Assembly (NCBI RefSeq): GCF_009910845.1
Contig: NZ_SIJB01000028.1
Coordinates: 1-64,000, forward strand
Reading direction: 5' to 3'
DNA: 64,000 nt
Origin: Chengkuizengella marina
Lineage (GTDB): Bacteria > Bacillota > Bacilli > Paenibacillales > KCTC-33759
Part shown: one piece after another, positions 44,017-52,503 of the stretch
Layout: the number at the start of each line of letters is the position of its first letter
Numbering within the stretch: the stretch's first letter is position 1
Made by a program: the position numbers and the translations under genes
The notes under the pieces: model-generated
What the model was told of the DNA's origin: nothing
The model's input: the letters and a program-made list of their open reading frames with translations, nothing else
Databases searched by the model: none

Positions 44017-46107
44017 ATGAATACGATACCTTCTTTGTTTCAAACGGACTTGAGAAACACTGCACAAATAAAAGAGGTTGAAGTCAAAAAGTTTTGGAAA
44101 ACATATCAGTTGCAAGAGCATAAAAGCAAAGATATTCTCTTAACCGTCACAGATGATTATAACATTTTAGCCTATAGTTTATATTATGGTTTACATACGA
44201 ATAAAAAGGTGGAGATTGTCTCTCCAGTATTATTAGAAAAAAAAATCACTTCTCTATTAAAAAGAAAAAGTATAAATACAATCACTTTACTAGGTATTTA
44301 TCCCGCTATTCAAAACAAACATTTATTAATGGTACAAAAAGTTTTATATCAACATGACTTTAACATTGATTTTGGATTTTTTATACCCAAAAATAGTGAA
44401 GAGTTAGTGCACCAATTGGACAAAAGTTTAAAGTGTTTTAATAGCAACAGCACTCAGAATGTTTTAATCTTAAATACAAGCAAAGGGGAATTTCCAAAGT
44501 CAGCTCATTTGCAAACATTTTCATCTGAAACATTGAATAATAACGAATTGAAAGAGTTAGTTAGTAATCCATTAAAAACTTTTAATATGATTAGTCATGG
44601 TAGAGATAATGAGGTTTTACTTAACGATTCATTGTTATGCGGCAAACATCTAGATACATCTCTAGAGGAATTTGATCATCATAAACTTCCACATTGTGCC
44701 CATTTTGGAGAATGTTTTTATTCAGAGGAATTATTAATTAAAGCAACGGAAGTAAAGGCAGACGTTGTTTTTTTAAATACGTGTTTAGGATTTAGGATCG
44801 GTGAAGGTAACTTTGATCAAAATTACCTCTTAAGCTCTTCATTTTTAAAGGGTAAAACCTCAGCATTAATAGCCTCCCCTTTTGTTAAAAATGGTCAATC
44901 ATATGAAAACATATTGTTTCATTATTTACTATCCAGTGGTGAAAGTTTAGGAAAAATTACAAGTCTATTAAATAAAAGTGTGCTAAATAATCAAAACGAT
45001 TTCCCGCAGTTATTTTTGTATGGAGATCCTATATTAACATTTAAAGAACAGGATGAAAATGTAAGACATTATGCAGAGTTAACTTCATTGGACCATAACA
45101 TTTTTACATGTGAAGATACGTGTTTCCTTTCCATTGAGATCACAAACGAACGTATTAAAAAGGCGTTATTAAATAAAGAGTTAGATGTTTTTGTAAGCAA
45201 TCAAAAAAAAGAGGTATATTACAACATTATTAACTTAAAAAATAAGGTTTATATTTACATTTATTCACTATATCCGTTAAAAACGATAGAATTACAATTA
45301 AAACCGCCGCTAAACATAACATCGATAGATCAATCCATCCAATTATTTGAAAATTTAAACAACTATAATATTAATATTTTAAAATGTAAATCTCTTCTAA
45401 ATGAATTAAAATCCTTGAAAAAAAATTTCTTAAATGTATCACAATCTGCAGCTTTTTGCTTTTACTATAAAGAGAAACAGGAATCAACGATTCATAAGTT
45501 GAAAGACCTTATTCAAAGATGTAAGGAATTATTACTTGAATATCTCTTAAAAGTGACAAAAAAGCAAAGATTCGGTTTTACTGAATCTTACTGGAATAAT
45601 ATTGATTTGATATGTGACTATAAGACTTCAACTCCATGTCCATATTGCAAAGAACCAAGTTTACTTATTCGTGGTACAGGCAAGGTTGATTATCAGTTTG
45701 AAAGAAATGTGATCATGTGTCCTGTCTGTGGCATTGTGAATGACCTCCCTAAAAATAGTTCTATATCAGTGAAAATCATTTCTGAAGAATCCTTATCTGT
45801 TCACTCTACACATACCGTATGGGTTCAAGTTATAAATCATATGCCACATTCTTGCACGTATTTAACAGGGTTAGAATTTGTATATGGAAAAGGTGAGGGG
45901 GTGGAGGTGTTTGATCGAAAACAGCAAGTTAAATGTAAACCAAAACAAGTGAAAGAAGTCAAATTTCAAGTCAAATTAAGCCCTGATACTCAAATAAATC
46001 AACATTGGTTATCTGCTTATGTGATAAGTAATCATGGTATTTATAATGCCCACAAAAATATTTGGATAAATAACTTGAATCAGACCCAAAAAAGTGAAGA
46101 GAGATGA
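44017..46107 (+). CDS. Caspase-fold (CHAT/C25-like) protein with zinc ribbon (696 aa)
   Basis: The middle part shows the marks of a clan CD cysteine peptidase: MISHGRDNEVLLND with H194, VVFLNTCLGFRIGEG with C256, and a later LFLYGDPILTF (GDP at 336-338), which is typical of CHAT and C25 (gingipain-like) domains. The order His, then Cys about 60 residues later, then GDP matches the family. Further on, C541/C544 (CPYC) and C568/C571 (CPVC) form a zinc ribbon, followed by a beta-sandwich-like C-terminus. No signal peptide is visible. Its target is unknown: a pathway protein, the peptide at 23486, or a toxic partner are all possible. It is not a standard biosynthetic enzyme. Confidence 0.68.
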   Translation: MNTIPSLFQTDLRNTAQIKEVEVKKFWKTYQLQEHKSKDILLTVTDDYNILAYSLYYGLHTNKKVEIVSPVLLEKKITSLLKRKSINTITLLGIYPAIQNKHLLMVQKVLYQHDFNIDFGFFIPKNSEELVHQLDKSLKCFNSNSTQNVLILNTSKGEFPKSAHLQTFSSETLNNNELKELVSNPLKTFNMISHGRDNEVLLNDSLLCGKHLDTSLEEFDHHKLPHCAHFGECFYSEELLIKATEVKADVVFLNTCLGFRIGEGNFDQNYLLSSSFLKGKTSALIASPFVKNGQSYENILFHYLLSSGESLGKITSLLNKSVLNNQNDFPQLFLYGDPILTFKEQDENVRHYAELTSLDHNIFTCEDTCFLSIEITNERIKKALLNKELDVFVSNQKKEVYYNIINLKNKVYIYIYSLYPLKTIELQLKPPLNITSIDQSIQLFENLNNYNINILKCKSLLNELKSLKKNFLNVSQSAAFCFYYKEKQESTIHKLKDLIQRCKELLLEYLLKVTKKQRFGFTESYWNNIDLICDYKTSTPCPYCKEPSLLIRGTGKVDYQFERNVIMCPVCGIVNDLPKNSSISVKIISEESLSVHSTHTVWVQVINHMPHSCTYLTGLEFVYGKGEGVEVFDRKQQVKCKPKQVKEVKFQVKLSPDTQINQHWLSAYVISNHGIYNAHKNIWINNLNQTQKSEER

Positions 46108-46112
46108 TATAA

Positions 46113-47312
46113 ATGAAAAAAATTTTTTGGGGATTAAGCGGTGGCTTAGGTCCTATTGTTCGAGCCGAACCTATTGCTAAATTTTTTAAGAAAAAAGGAT
46201 ATGAGATTAGCTTTAATACTTATGGTGCAAATGAAGAAAAATTCATAGTGGATCTTGGTTATCATGTTTTAAGTGATTGGGATCATATTCCCCCTCCGGA
46301 GAAAAGATATACTTTTATGCCTACTTCATTATTTTATGATTTAAATACGTATTATGCAAGGTTTGGCTTTATGGATGAACATTTTGTTGAAACTTTAATT
46401 ATGGAAAGAATCAAGTTGTTGCAAGAATATCAACCAAACTTCGTAATATCTGATCTAAGTCTTCAAACAGCCATTGCTGCTAAATACTTAGATATACCGC
46501 ATATCACAATAAATCAATCTTGTTTTCATCCTGACGGTTTAAGAATAAGGTGGTGGGAAAACAAACCTGAAAACCTACCTGACATTGTATATGTTGTAAA
46601 TAAAGTACTAAGTAAGTTAGGTATAAATCAGATTAGCTGTTTGGAAGAGTTAAATCGAGGTGATCTGGATATTATTCCAAGTATCCCGAGTTTTGACCCT
46701 ATACATGCTGCTGATAATGTGCTCTATACTGGTCCTCTAGTTAATGATTTTTTAATAGAGGAAGAGCTAGTGTCACAATCAGAATTTCATCCTGATATTA
46801 TAATTTATCCAGGGAGATTAAAGGATGGGGCAGGAAACTCAGGACTATTTGTTTTATATCATTCTTTGCTTACGCTCACCCAAAGTCACTATAAGGTTTT
46901 AGTATCCATTGCTAAAGATGAAGAACTTCCTAAAGAAATATCCAACTTGTTAACCACTAATATAAAGATTGTTAGGTGGTTTAATCCTTCAATGATAAAA
47001 GACAAGAGACTGTTCATACATCATGGTGGTCATGGCAGTTGTATGGCATCACTGAAATATGAAACTCCTTCAATCATTATACCAACCATATCTGAAAGAG
47101 AATTTAACGCGAGACAAGTCAAAAAGTTAGGAATAGGTGAATATGTAGTACCAACATATTTGAATAAGGAAGTGATGCAGAGAGTCATATCGAAGGTGAT
47201 CCATTCGACCAGCTATAAAATTGAGTTGCAAAAGCTGAATGAGAATATAGATTTTTGTTTAGATCATGTTTTAACTAAAATACTAGATCATTTAACAGGG
47301 AGGAATGAATAA
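46113..47312 (+). CDS. GT1-type glycosyltransferase (399 aa)
   Basis: This is a GT-B fold enzyme. The acceptor half starts KKIFWGLSGGLGPIVRAEPIAKF, and the donor half has the motif IHHGGHGSCMASLKYETPSIIIP with intact HGGxGS, followed by NARQVKKLGIG. It transfers a sugar from a nucleotide donor to a small molecule. It lies between the caspase-like gene and the Gfo/Idh oxidoreductase. With the GT2 at 37488 it makes a glycosylated product likely. Confidence 0.88.
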   Translation: MKKIFWGLSGGLGPIVRAEPIAKFFKKKGYEISFNTYGANEEKFIVDLGYHVLSDWDHIPPPEKRYTFMPTSLFYDLNTYYARFGFMDEHFVETLIMERIKLLQEYQPNFVISDLSLQTAIAAKYLDIPHITINQSCFHPDGLRIRWWENKPENLPDIVYVVNKVLSKLGINQISCLEELNRGDLDIIPSIPSFDPIHAADNVLYTGPLVNDFLIEEELVSQSEFHPDIIIYPGRLKDGAGNSGLFVLYHSLLTLTQSHYKVLVSIAKDEELPKEISNLLTTNIKIVRWFNPSMIKDKRLFIHHGGHGSCMASLKYETPSIIIPTISEREFNARQVKKLGIGEYVVPTYLNKEVMQRVISKVIHSTSYKIELQKLNENIDFCLDHVLTKILDHLTGRNE

Positions 47313-47313
47313 A

Positions 47314-48348
47314 ATGATCCAAAAACTAAAAGTGGGAGTGATTGGAACAGGTGCGATTGCTCAGAATAGACACATCCCCGAGTATAAAAAAAATAGATTT
47401 GTTGAGCTCGTAGGCGTGGTTGATGCAAATGTAAGCAGGGCTAAAGAAGTAGCACATAAATTTTATATTCAACACTATTATCAGAATGTAAAGGAGCTAA
47501 TAGAGAACCAAGACTTAGATATAATTTCAATATGTACACCCAATCATACTCATAAAGAGATTGCAGAAGTTTGTTTAAATAAAGGAATACATGTGTTGTG
47601 TGAAAAACCGTTATCCACTCATTATAAGGATGCATTAGCTTTGATTAAATTAGCAGAGGAAAAAAATGTGTTTTTGGCAGTTGGTTTAAATCAGCGATTG
47701 GTACCGGCACATAACAAAATAAAAGAAATTTTAGATCATGGTGATTTGGGCAAAGTCTATCAAATTAAAGCTTCTTTTGGTCATGGTGGTCCAGAACATT
47801 GGAGTGTAGAAGGAGAGAAAAACTGGTTTTTTGATAGAGAAAAAAGTTTTTTTGGGAGTTTAGGTGATTTGGGGATACATAAAATTGATCTTATTCGCTG
47901 GTTTTTAAATGAGGAAATCACTGATGTTTCATCACTTAAATCAACGATTGAAAAACCTACATATGTAGATGATAACGCGACCGTTATTATGAAAACGGAA
48001 GGGAATACATTATGTACAGTAACAACCAGCTGGACCTACACACCTTGGGTTCAAAATGAACTTATGATTTCTTGCGAATTTGGAACATTATTGTTAGAGC
48101 AAAACCCTGACAAACCTGGATTGACGATTTTAAAAAGAGATATGGAAGAAACAGTAGAAGTAGATTGGTTGATAAAAGAAAAAAGCGGGTATCATCATTC
48201 AGGTTTAATCCATTATTTTGTGAATTCAGTAATGAGCAAGAAAGAGCCTACTCTTATTTCCGCTAAAACGTTTTTAGGCACATTAAAAGCAATTTTTGCT
48301 GCTGAACAATCAGCAAAAATGAAACAAACCATTTGTATCAATGATTAA
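47314..48348 (+). CDS. Gfo/Idh/MocA-family oxidoreductase (344 aa)
   Basis: The N-terminal Rossmann motif is VGVIGTGAIAQNRH, and the catalytic region is CEKPLSTHYKDA, where the EKP lysine is conserved in the family. GDLGIHKIDLIRW carries the substrate His/Asp pair. These enzymes oxidise or reduce sugars, nucleotide sugars or cyclitols with NAD(P). GGGAGG is 10 nt from ATG 47314; ATG 47305 is too close. It could make the sugar donor used by the neighbouring glycosyltransferases. A terminator follows. Confidence 0.9.
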   Translation: MIQKLKVGVIGTGAIAQNRHIPEYKKNRFVELVGVVDANVSRAKEVAHKFYIQHYYQNVKELIENQDLDIISICTPNHTHKEIAEVCLNKGIHVLCEKPLSTHYKDALALIKLAEEKNVFLAVGLNQRLVPAHNKIKEILDHGDLGKVYQIKASFGHGGPEHWSVEGEKNWFFDREKSFFGSLGDLGIHKIDLIRWFLNEEITDVSSLKSTIEKPTYVDDNATVIMKTEGNTLCTVTTSWTYTPWVQNELMISCEFGTLLLEQNPDKPGLTILKRDMEETVEVDWLIKEKSGYHHSGLIHYFVNSVMSKKEPTLISAKTFLGTLKAIFAAEQSAKMKQTICIND

Positions 48349-48359
48349 TTATACTTTAT

Positions 48360-48399
48360 TACCATACTTGGACAAAATATGATATTTATGGTATTTTTT
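48360..48399 (+). terminator. Intrinsic terminator after the Gfo/Idh gene
   Basis: TACCATA pairs with TATGGTA across an A/T-rich loop and is followed directly by six T. It probably ends the transcript that includes the third ACP and the glycosyltransferase. Confidence 0.65.
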
Positions 48400-48447
48400 A
48401 AACAGACATGAAAGTGAAACATTCTATCTTAGAAGGACTTTAATGCA

Positions 48448-48462
48448 CTTCACTTTTGTAGG
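48448..48462 (+). repeat. Remnant end of the MITE-like repeat
   Basis: CTTCACTTTTGTAGG matches 14 of 15 bases of the right end of the element at 59867-59985 (59971-59985). AAAGTGAA 30 nt upstream gives a complementary partner. It may be a decayed short copy. Confidence 0.4.
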
Positions 48463-48495
48463 TTGTTTTATAATGATTTATGGAGGGATTGTGTT

Positions 48496-48849
48496 ATGGA
48501 AAAATTATTTGAGAGAGTGGACACGATAATCATTCAAGTGAAGGATTATAAAGAAGCTGGACAGTGGTATATGGATCGACTGGGCTTAGAATCCTCTTTT
48601 GAAGATTCAAAAGAAAAGTATATCGTGTTAAAAGTATCAGAAACACCAATTACTTTACATGAAGTTCCAAATGTTACAACGCCTCAGAATAGTTGTTATC
48701 CTATTTTATACGTAAAAGATATTGAAAAAGTTCATAAACATTTACAAGAAAAAAATGTGCAGGTAGAGGACATTCAAGCAGATGGCTCTGTATCTTTTTT
48801 TGATTTTTATGATTTATACGGTAATAAATTAGAAGTCTGCTCTTTCTAA
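48496..48849 (+). CDS. VOC (glyoxalase/bleomycin-resistance fold) protein (117 aa)
   Basis: This is a single VOC module pair: the first half is VDTIIIQVKDYKEAGQWYMDRLGL and the second ILYVKDIEKVHKHLQEKNV then DLYGNKLEVCSF. Such proteins are dioxygenases, isomerases or drug-binding resistance proteins. GGAGGG is 8 nt before ATG 48496. It lies next to two SRPBCC-PDZ genes, and a protective role toward a reactive product is a testable inference. Its ligand is unknown. Confidence 0.88.
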   Translation: MEKLFERVDTIIIQVKDYKEAGQWYMDRLGLESSFEDSKEKYIVLKVSETPITLHEVPNVTTPQNSCYPILYVKDIEKVHKHLQEKNVQVEDIQADGSVSFFDFYDLYGNKLEVCSF

Positions 48850-48905
48850 CAAAATATCAAAAATAACAGGAAGCTTTGAAATATATACTGAGAAATACAT
48901 GTCAG

Positions 48906-48970
48906 CATCCTTCATAATATAATTAAGTATTTGGCCAAATCTTAATCATATTATGAAGGATGTGTTTTTT
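48906..48970 (+). promoter_or_regulatory. Long palindrome that hides the ribosome site of the next gene
   Basis: A 15-bp perfect stem CATCCTTCATAATAT (48906-48920) / ATATTATGAAGGATG (48948-48962), extended by ATTAAG/CTTAAT and a palindromic ATTTGGCCAAAT loop, is followed by TGTTTTTT. It looks like a terminator, but the only ribosome site of the gene at 48971 (AAGGATG) is in its 3' arm. It may switch between termination and translation. Confidence 0.65.
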
Positions 48971-49507
48971 ATGTTTAAAAGTTTATTAAAAGAAAGTCTA
49001 TTGAAAAAAATTAAAATGTCTTTACCAACATCTAATAGTTCTACTATTTTAGAACTACCGGATGGCAGATCTGAAAAGTTAGAGTTTACTCAAGTGAAAG
49101 CTACTCAATTCACTGTATCTGATTCAGATTTTGAATTAAAAAGTGGAGTAAATGTGGAGTTGGATATTCACAATGTAAATCTTGAAGCAACGTCAAAAGT
49201 ATTATGGCCAGGTGAAAAAGTCACTGTTAAGGGTGGTTTAGAATCACATGGACAAGCTTTAAAAGGAGTAGTAAATATTCCAATAAATAAAACAATTCAT
49301 GATGGTGTTAGAGGAGAATCTTGGTTATATTGGAAAATCGAAACACCAGAAGGTGTGTTGATGAATGACAAACCAATCCACATGGTTGGTGAAGTAAAAG
49401 GTCTTCCACCACAAGATTCTGAGTTCCGTTCAGAAGATGTTATTACTTTGAACAACGAAAAAGGTGAATTTGCTGGCACAATTTATAACTGCTGCCAATC
49501 AAATTAA
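48971..49507 (+). CDS. Protein of unknown function, beta-rich (178 aa)
   Basis: I do not recognise the family. The first 20 residues are basic and amphipathic (MFKSLLKESLLKKIKMSLP) without a cleavable hydrophobic core; the remainder is predicted mainly beta with many Gly and Val (PGEKVTVKGGLESHGQ, GEVKGLPPQD). It ends in NCCQSN with vicinal cysteines. AAGGATG at 48956-48962 points to ATG 48971, although an ATG at 48953 is in frame. It has its own terminator and an unusual upstream palindrome, so it is a separately controlled unit. It could be a structural, immunity or carrier-type protein; I have no evidence to choose. Confidence 0.72.
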   Translation: MFKSLLKESLLKKIKMSLPTSNSSTILELPDGRSEKLEFTQVKATQFTVSDSDFELKSGVNVELDIHNVNLEATSKVLWPGEKVTVKGGLESHGQALKGVVNIPINKTIHDGVRGESWLYWKIETPEGVLMNDKPIHMVGEVKGLPPQDSEFRSEDVITLNNEKGEFAGTIYNCCQSN

Positions 49508-49517
49508 TCTAGCTATT

Positions 49518-49554
49518 ATACTGACAAAAGCATTTTGCTTTTGTCAGTATTTTA
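49518..49554 (+). terminator. Strong intrinsic terminator
   Basis: A perfect 15-bp stem ATACTGACAAAAGCA / TGCTTTTGTCAGTAT with a TTT loop is followed by TTTT. It closes the single-gene unit at 48971. Confidence 0.9.
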
Positions 49555-49575
49555 AAACAATTCTGGAGGTAATTT

Positions 49576-50301
49576 ATGTGTGTCTCAAAAAAAATTTTAA
49601 TAGAACGTGAAATTGAAAAAGTATTTTGGTCTATCGCTCACATAGACGGCATAACAAGTTGGTTAGCGGATAGCGGTTATCACGAAAGTAACGACGAATT
49701 GCAAGTAAGAGACAAGTTTCATTACCAATATGGAAACATAACCAATACAGGATTTGTTTTTAAAAAGCTTCCTCCTAAAATGATTGAATTAAGAAACATA
49801 TATAAAATTAGCTTTAACAACGAGAAACGAATTATGCCTTTGAGGACTTTATTTTCTTTAGAATCATTTGATGAGAATAATACATTGTTACAAGTTGATA
49901 TTTTTGGTTTTCATAGAAATTATGGCAAGAACATAAAAGATATTTTTGACTATACCTATAATAAAGTGTTATTGAACTTAAAATCTGTAAATGAAACCGG
50001 AATTGATTGTAGAAAACAGCTTTTTAAAGAAAATAACTTGGGTATCCTGTTTACAGAAAAAAGTACGGATAATCATAAGCAATGCATCACCATTTCACAG
50101 ATTAAAAAAGGCACACTGGCCGAAAAAATAAACCTTAAACCACATGATATCATTGAGCAGATTAATGGAATGAAAGTGAATAGCTATAAAGAGTTTTCCA
50201 GATTAATGGATTGTTCACAGTTTAAACTCAAAGACTTGATAATCAAAAGAGAAAATGAAAGAAAAATTTTATATATGCGTGGTGAACCAATTGAATTATG
50301 A
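49576..50301 (+). CDS. SRPBCC (START-like)-PDZ fusion protein 1 (241 aa)
   Basis: Residues 3-135 follow the AHSA1/SRPBCC pattern: KKILIEREIEKVFWSIAHIDGITSWLA, then a ligand-cavity fold. Residues about 150-238 form a PDZ domain (ITISQIKKGTLAEKINLKPHDIIEQINGMKV, split as ITISQIKKGTLAEKI and HDIIEQINGMKV). SRPBCC folds serve as polyketide cyclases, lipid binders or self-sacrifice resistance proteins. A PDZ domain fused to one is unusual. A paralogue is at 51529, and the flavoprotein gene between them overlaps both. GGAGG precedes the ATG. No signal peptide is present. Confidence 0.78.
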   Translation: MCVSKKILIEREIEKVFWSIAHIDGITSWLADSGYHESNDELQVRDKFHYQYGNITNTGFVFKKLPPKMIELRNIYKISFNNEKRIMPLRTLFSLESFDENNTLLQVDIFGFHRNYGKNIKDIFDYTYNKVLLNLKSVNETGIDCRKQLFKENNLGILFTEKSTDNHKQCITISQIKKGTLAEKINLKPHDIIEQINGMKVNSYKEFSRLMDCSQFKLKDLIIKRENERKILYMRGEPIEL

Positions 50302-51532
50302 TGTGATTATCACAGGAGCAAGGTGTGCAGGTGCTTCTTTAGCTATTTTACTAGGAAAATTAGGATACAAAGTATTATTGTTGGATCGTTCTCAATTTCC
50401 TAGTAATACTACATCAACACATATTGTAGGTGAGATTGATATTTATAAAGAATTAGGAGTTTTTGAGCAATTACAAGAATCGGGTGCTCCTAGCCTCCAT
50501 AGAATGCGTATTGATTTGGATGGTACTTTTTTTGAATCAGATATCATTGTTACACAAAGGGCGTTAGGTTTAAGAAGAACAGAATTTGATTACATTTTAT
50601 TACAAAAAGCTGCTTCATTTTCGAATGTTACGGTAAAACAAAACCATAAAGTGAATAAAGTTCTCAAGGACAATGAGGGTAAAACGATTGGGGTTGAAGT
50701 GAAGAGTAAAAATAGTGTATCCAAACAATATGGAACAATAATCGTAGGAGCTGATGGTAGAAATTCTACAATAGCTTCCCAAGTTCATTCCCCATATATC
50801 TATGAATCAGAAATGATGAGAGCTGGAATTTATGGCTACTTTAAAGATGTAAATCCTCTAACACATCCCTGTGTAGAATGGTATTTCAATCAAGGTGACA
50901 TTATTTTTTGCACTCCTACTAACGATGATTTACATACCATTTTAGTTATGCCACATCCCGATCACTATAGGAACATGAAACAAAATGTCAAAGCAACTTT
51001 GCTTAACTCTATTATGAAAAACAAAAACTTACGTTTAAGATTAGAAAATGCTTCTCTCATTGATGGGGTAAAAGGCATAGGTCCATTAAAGATGTTTATC
51101 AGACATTCATTTGGATCTGGTTGGGCTTTAGTCGGTGATGCGGGAGCATGGGTTCATCCAGTTTCAGGAACAGGTATGGATGATGCAGTTTTATCTGCAA
51201 AAGAATTAAGCATTGCCATTGATTTATATTTTAAAGGTATTAAATCGTGGGAAGATGCACTCCATGATTATCAAACCAAAAGAGATCAAATCATCAATAT
51301 ACAAATCAACCGTGCGTTATCTACTCTTCAAAGGGCTGATCAGCCGCTATCAGCTGAAAAACAAGCGTGGTTAAAACTGATTTGTACATTCCCCAGTATT
51401 GTATATGACCTCGGTAACAAAGGCAGTGACGTTTTAGATTTTTTACATTTTAAGAATCAAGATGACCTTAAAATGTTAGTGAGTTTGGAAAAAAGAAAAA
51501 TTATTCATGAAATGAGGAGGAATCATCCATGA
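50255..51532 (+). CDS. FAD-dependent oxidoreductase/monooxygenase (425 aa)
   Basis: This is a group A flavoprotein of the PHBH/geranylgeranyl-reductase fold: the N-terminal dinucleotide motif is DVIITGARCAGASLAILLG, the DG motif is VGADGRNSTIA, and the FAD-ribityl motif is ALVGDAGAWVHPVSGTGMDDA. It probably hydroxylates, epoxidises or reduces the unsaturated chain. The start is uncertain: ATG 50255 lies inside the previous gene without a clear ribosome site; TTG 50291 behind GTGGTG would give MNYDVIITG. The stop overlaps the next start (ATGA). Confidence 0.9.
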   Translation: MKEKFYICVVNQLNYDVIITGARCAGASLAILLGKLGYKVLLLDRSQFPSNTTSTHIVGEIDIYKELGVFEQLQESGAPSLHRMRIDLDGTFFESDIIVTQRALGLRRTEFDYILLQKAASFSNVTVKQNHKVNKVLKDNEGKTIGVEVKSKNSVSKQYGTIIVGADGRNSTIASQVHSPYIYESEMMRAGIYGYFKDVNPLTHPCVEWYFNQGDIIFCTPTNDDLHTILVMPHPDHYRNMKQNVKATLLNSIMKNKNLRLRLENASLIDGVKGIGPLKMFIRHSFGSGWALVGDAGAWVHPVSGTGMDDAVLSAKELSIAIDLYFKGIKSWEDALHDYQTKRDQIINIQINRALSTLQRADQPLSAEKQAWLKLICTFPSIVYDLGNKGSDVLDFLHFKNQDDLKMLVSLEKRKIIHEMRRNHP

Positions 51533-52389
51533 TCAATTCAGAATTAAACAAAACAATCAATATCATTCACATTGAATCATCCATTGAAAAAGTATGGAGA
51601 GGTATAGCTCTACCTGATGGATCAAATGCATACTTAAGCGATAAAGCCCAAACGACAGGAGACCCGCAAAATCCACAGCCAGGTGATGTGTTTCATTTTA
51701 TATATGGGGACATAGAGAATGAAAGCAAATGTGTTGAATCAGAATTTCCTACAAGGTTTAGATTGTTAGATCAATATCAATCTATGTTACCAGATGGGAC
51801 CTTGGTTCCTTATAACTTAGACACAACATTTAAATTAAAGCAAATGGATGAAATGGTTGAACTTACTGTAGAAGTTACGGGTTATGGGGAAGAACCACAT
51901 GATTTATGGATTAGAGAATGCATGGAAACAGGTTGGAGACGTTCATTAATCAACCTTAAATGCGTACTGGAATTAGGCTTGGATTTAAGAAATGAGTTGT
52001 TTGGTTATCCAAGAATAGGTGTGAATAATACTGGAGTATCAGACTATTATTCCGCAACCTATAATTTAGAACTAGGCAAAGGGAATTATATATTGGAATG
52101 TTTCCCAGGTGGCCCCGCATATGAGGCCGGTATTCGTAAAGGTGATGTGGTTACAACAATATCAGATCAACCTGTTAACAATTATTGTGAGTTTGTGATG
52201 GAGCTTTCAAAAAGCTACAGCACCAAAAAAGAAATTCATATCGAATATTTACGAAATGGGCAAATGCACACTGCGATTCTAAACCCAACTTATGATGATC
52301 GTTTTACAGGACTAATCGATCCTAATACAAATTCAGAAGATTTAATAGAAATTAGGAAGCAAAGAAAGGAAACAAGACTTAATAAATGA
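51529..52389 (+). CDS. SRPBCC (START-like)-PDZ fusion protein 2 (286 aa)
   Basis: This is a longer paralogue of the protein at 49576. The SRPBCC part (about 8-150) begins IHIESSIEKVWRGIALPDG and contains WRRSLINLKCVLE as the C-terminal helix. The PDZ part (about 185-265) has GGPAYEAGIRKGDVVTTI. ATG 51529 follows GAGGAGG and overlaps the flavoprotein stop. Having two such fusions side by side suggests that both act on the same ligand or form a complex. The gene is followed by a copy of the intergenic repeat. Confidence 0.78.
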   Translation: MINSELNKTINIIHIESSIEKVWRGIALPDGSNAYLSDKAQTTGDPQNPQPGDVFHFIYGDIENESKCVESEFPTRFRLLDQYQSMLPDGTLVPYNLDTTFKLKQMDEMVELTVEVTGYGEEPHDLWIRECMETGWRRSLINLKCVLELGLDLRNELFGYPRIGVNNTGVSDYYSATYNLELGKGNYILECFPGGPAYEAGIRKGDVVTTISDQPVNNYCEFVMELSKSYSTKKEIHIEYLRNGQMHTAILNPTYDDRFTGLIDPNTNSEDLIEIRKQRKETRLNK

Positions 52390-52416
52390 TTGGTTAAGAG
52401 GTTGTTCCATAAGTTG

Positions 52417-52455
52417 TTTTTTCCCAGTTGATGAATGAACTTCTGTCAGAATAAT
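52417..52455 (+). repeat. Diverged copy of the MITE-like intergenic repeat
   Basis: CCCAGTTGATGAATGAACT followed by TCTGTCAGAATAAT matches the reverse complement of 59921-59960 (CCCAGTTCATGGATGAACT then GGTGTCGGAATTAT) at most positions. A further hairpin CAGCAC/GTGCTG is at 52461-52478. The 114-nt gap holds no other recognisable element. Confidence 0.6.
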
Positions 52456-52503
52456 AGACCCAGCACAAGGTAGTGCTGATAGGAAGGTAAGGAGTTGTAT
52501 AAT

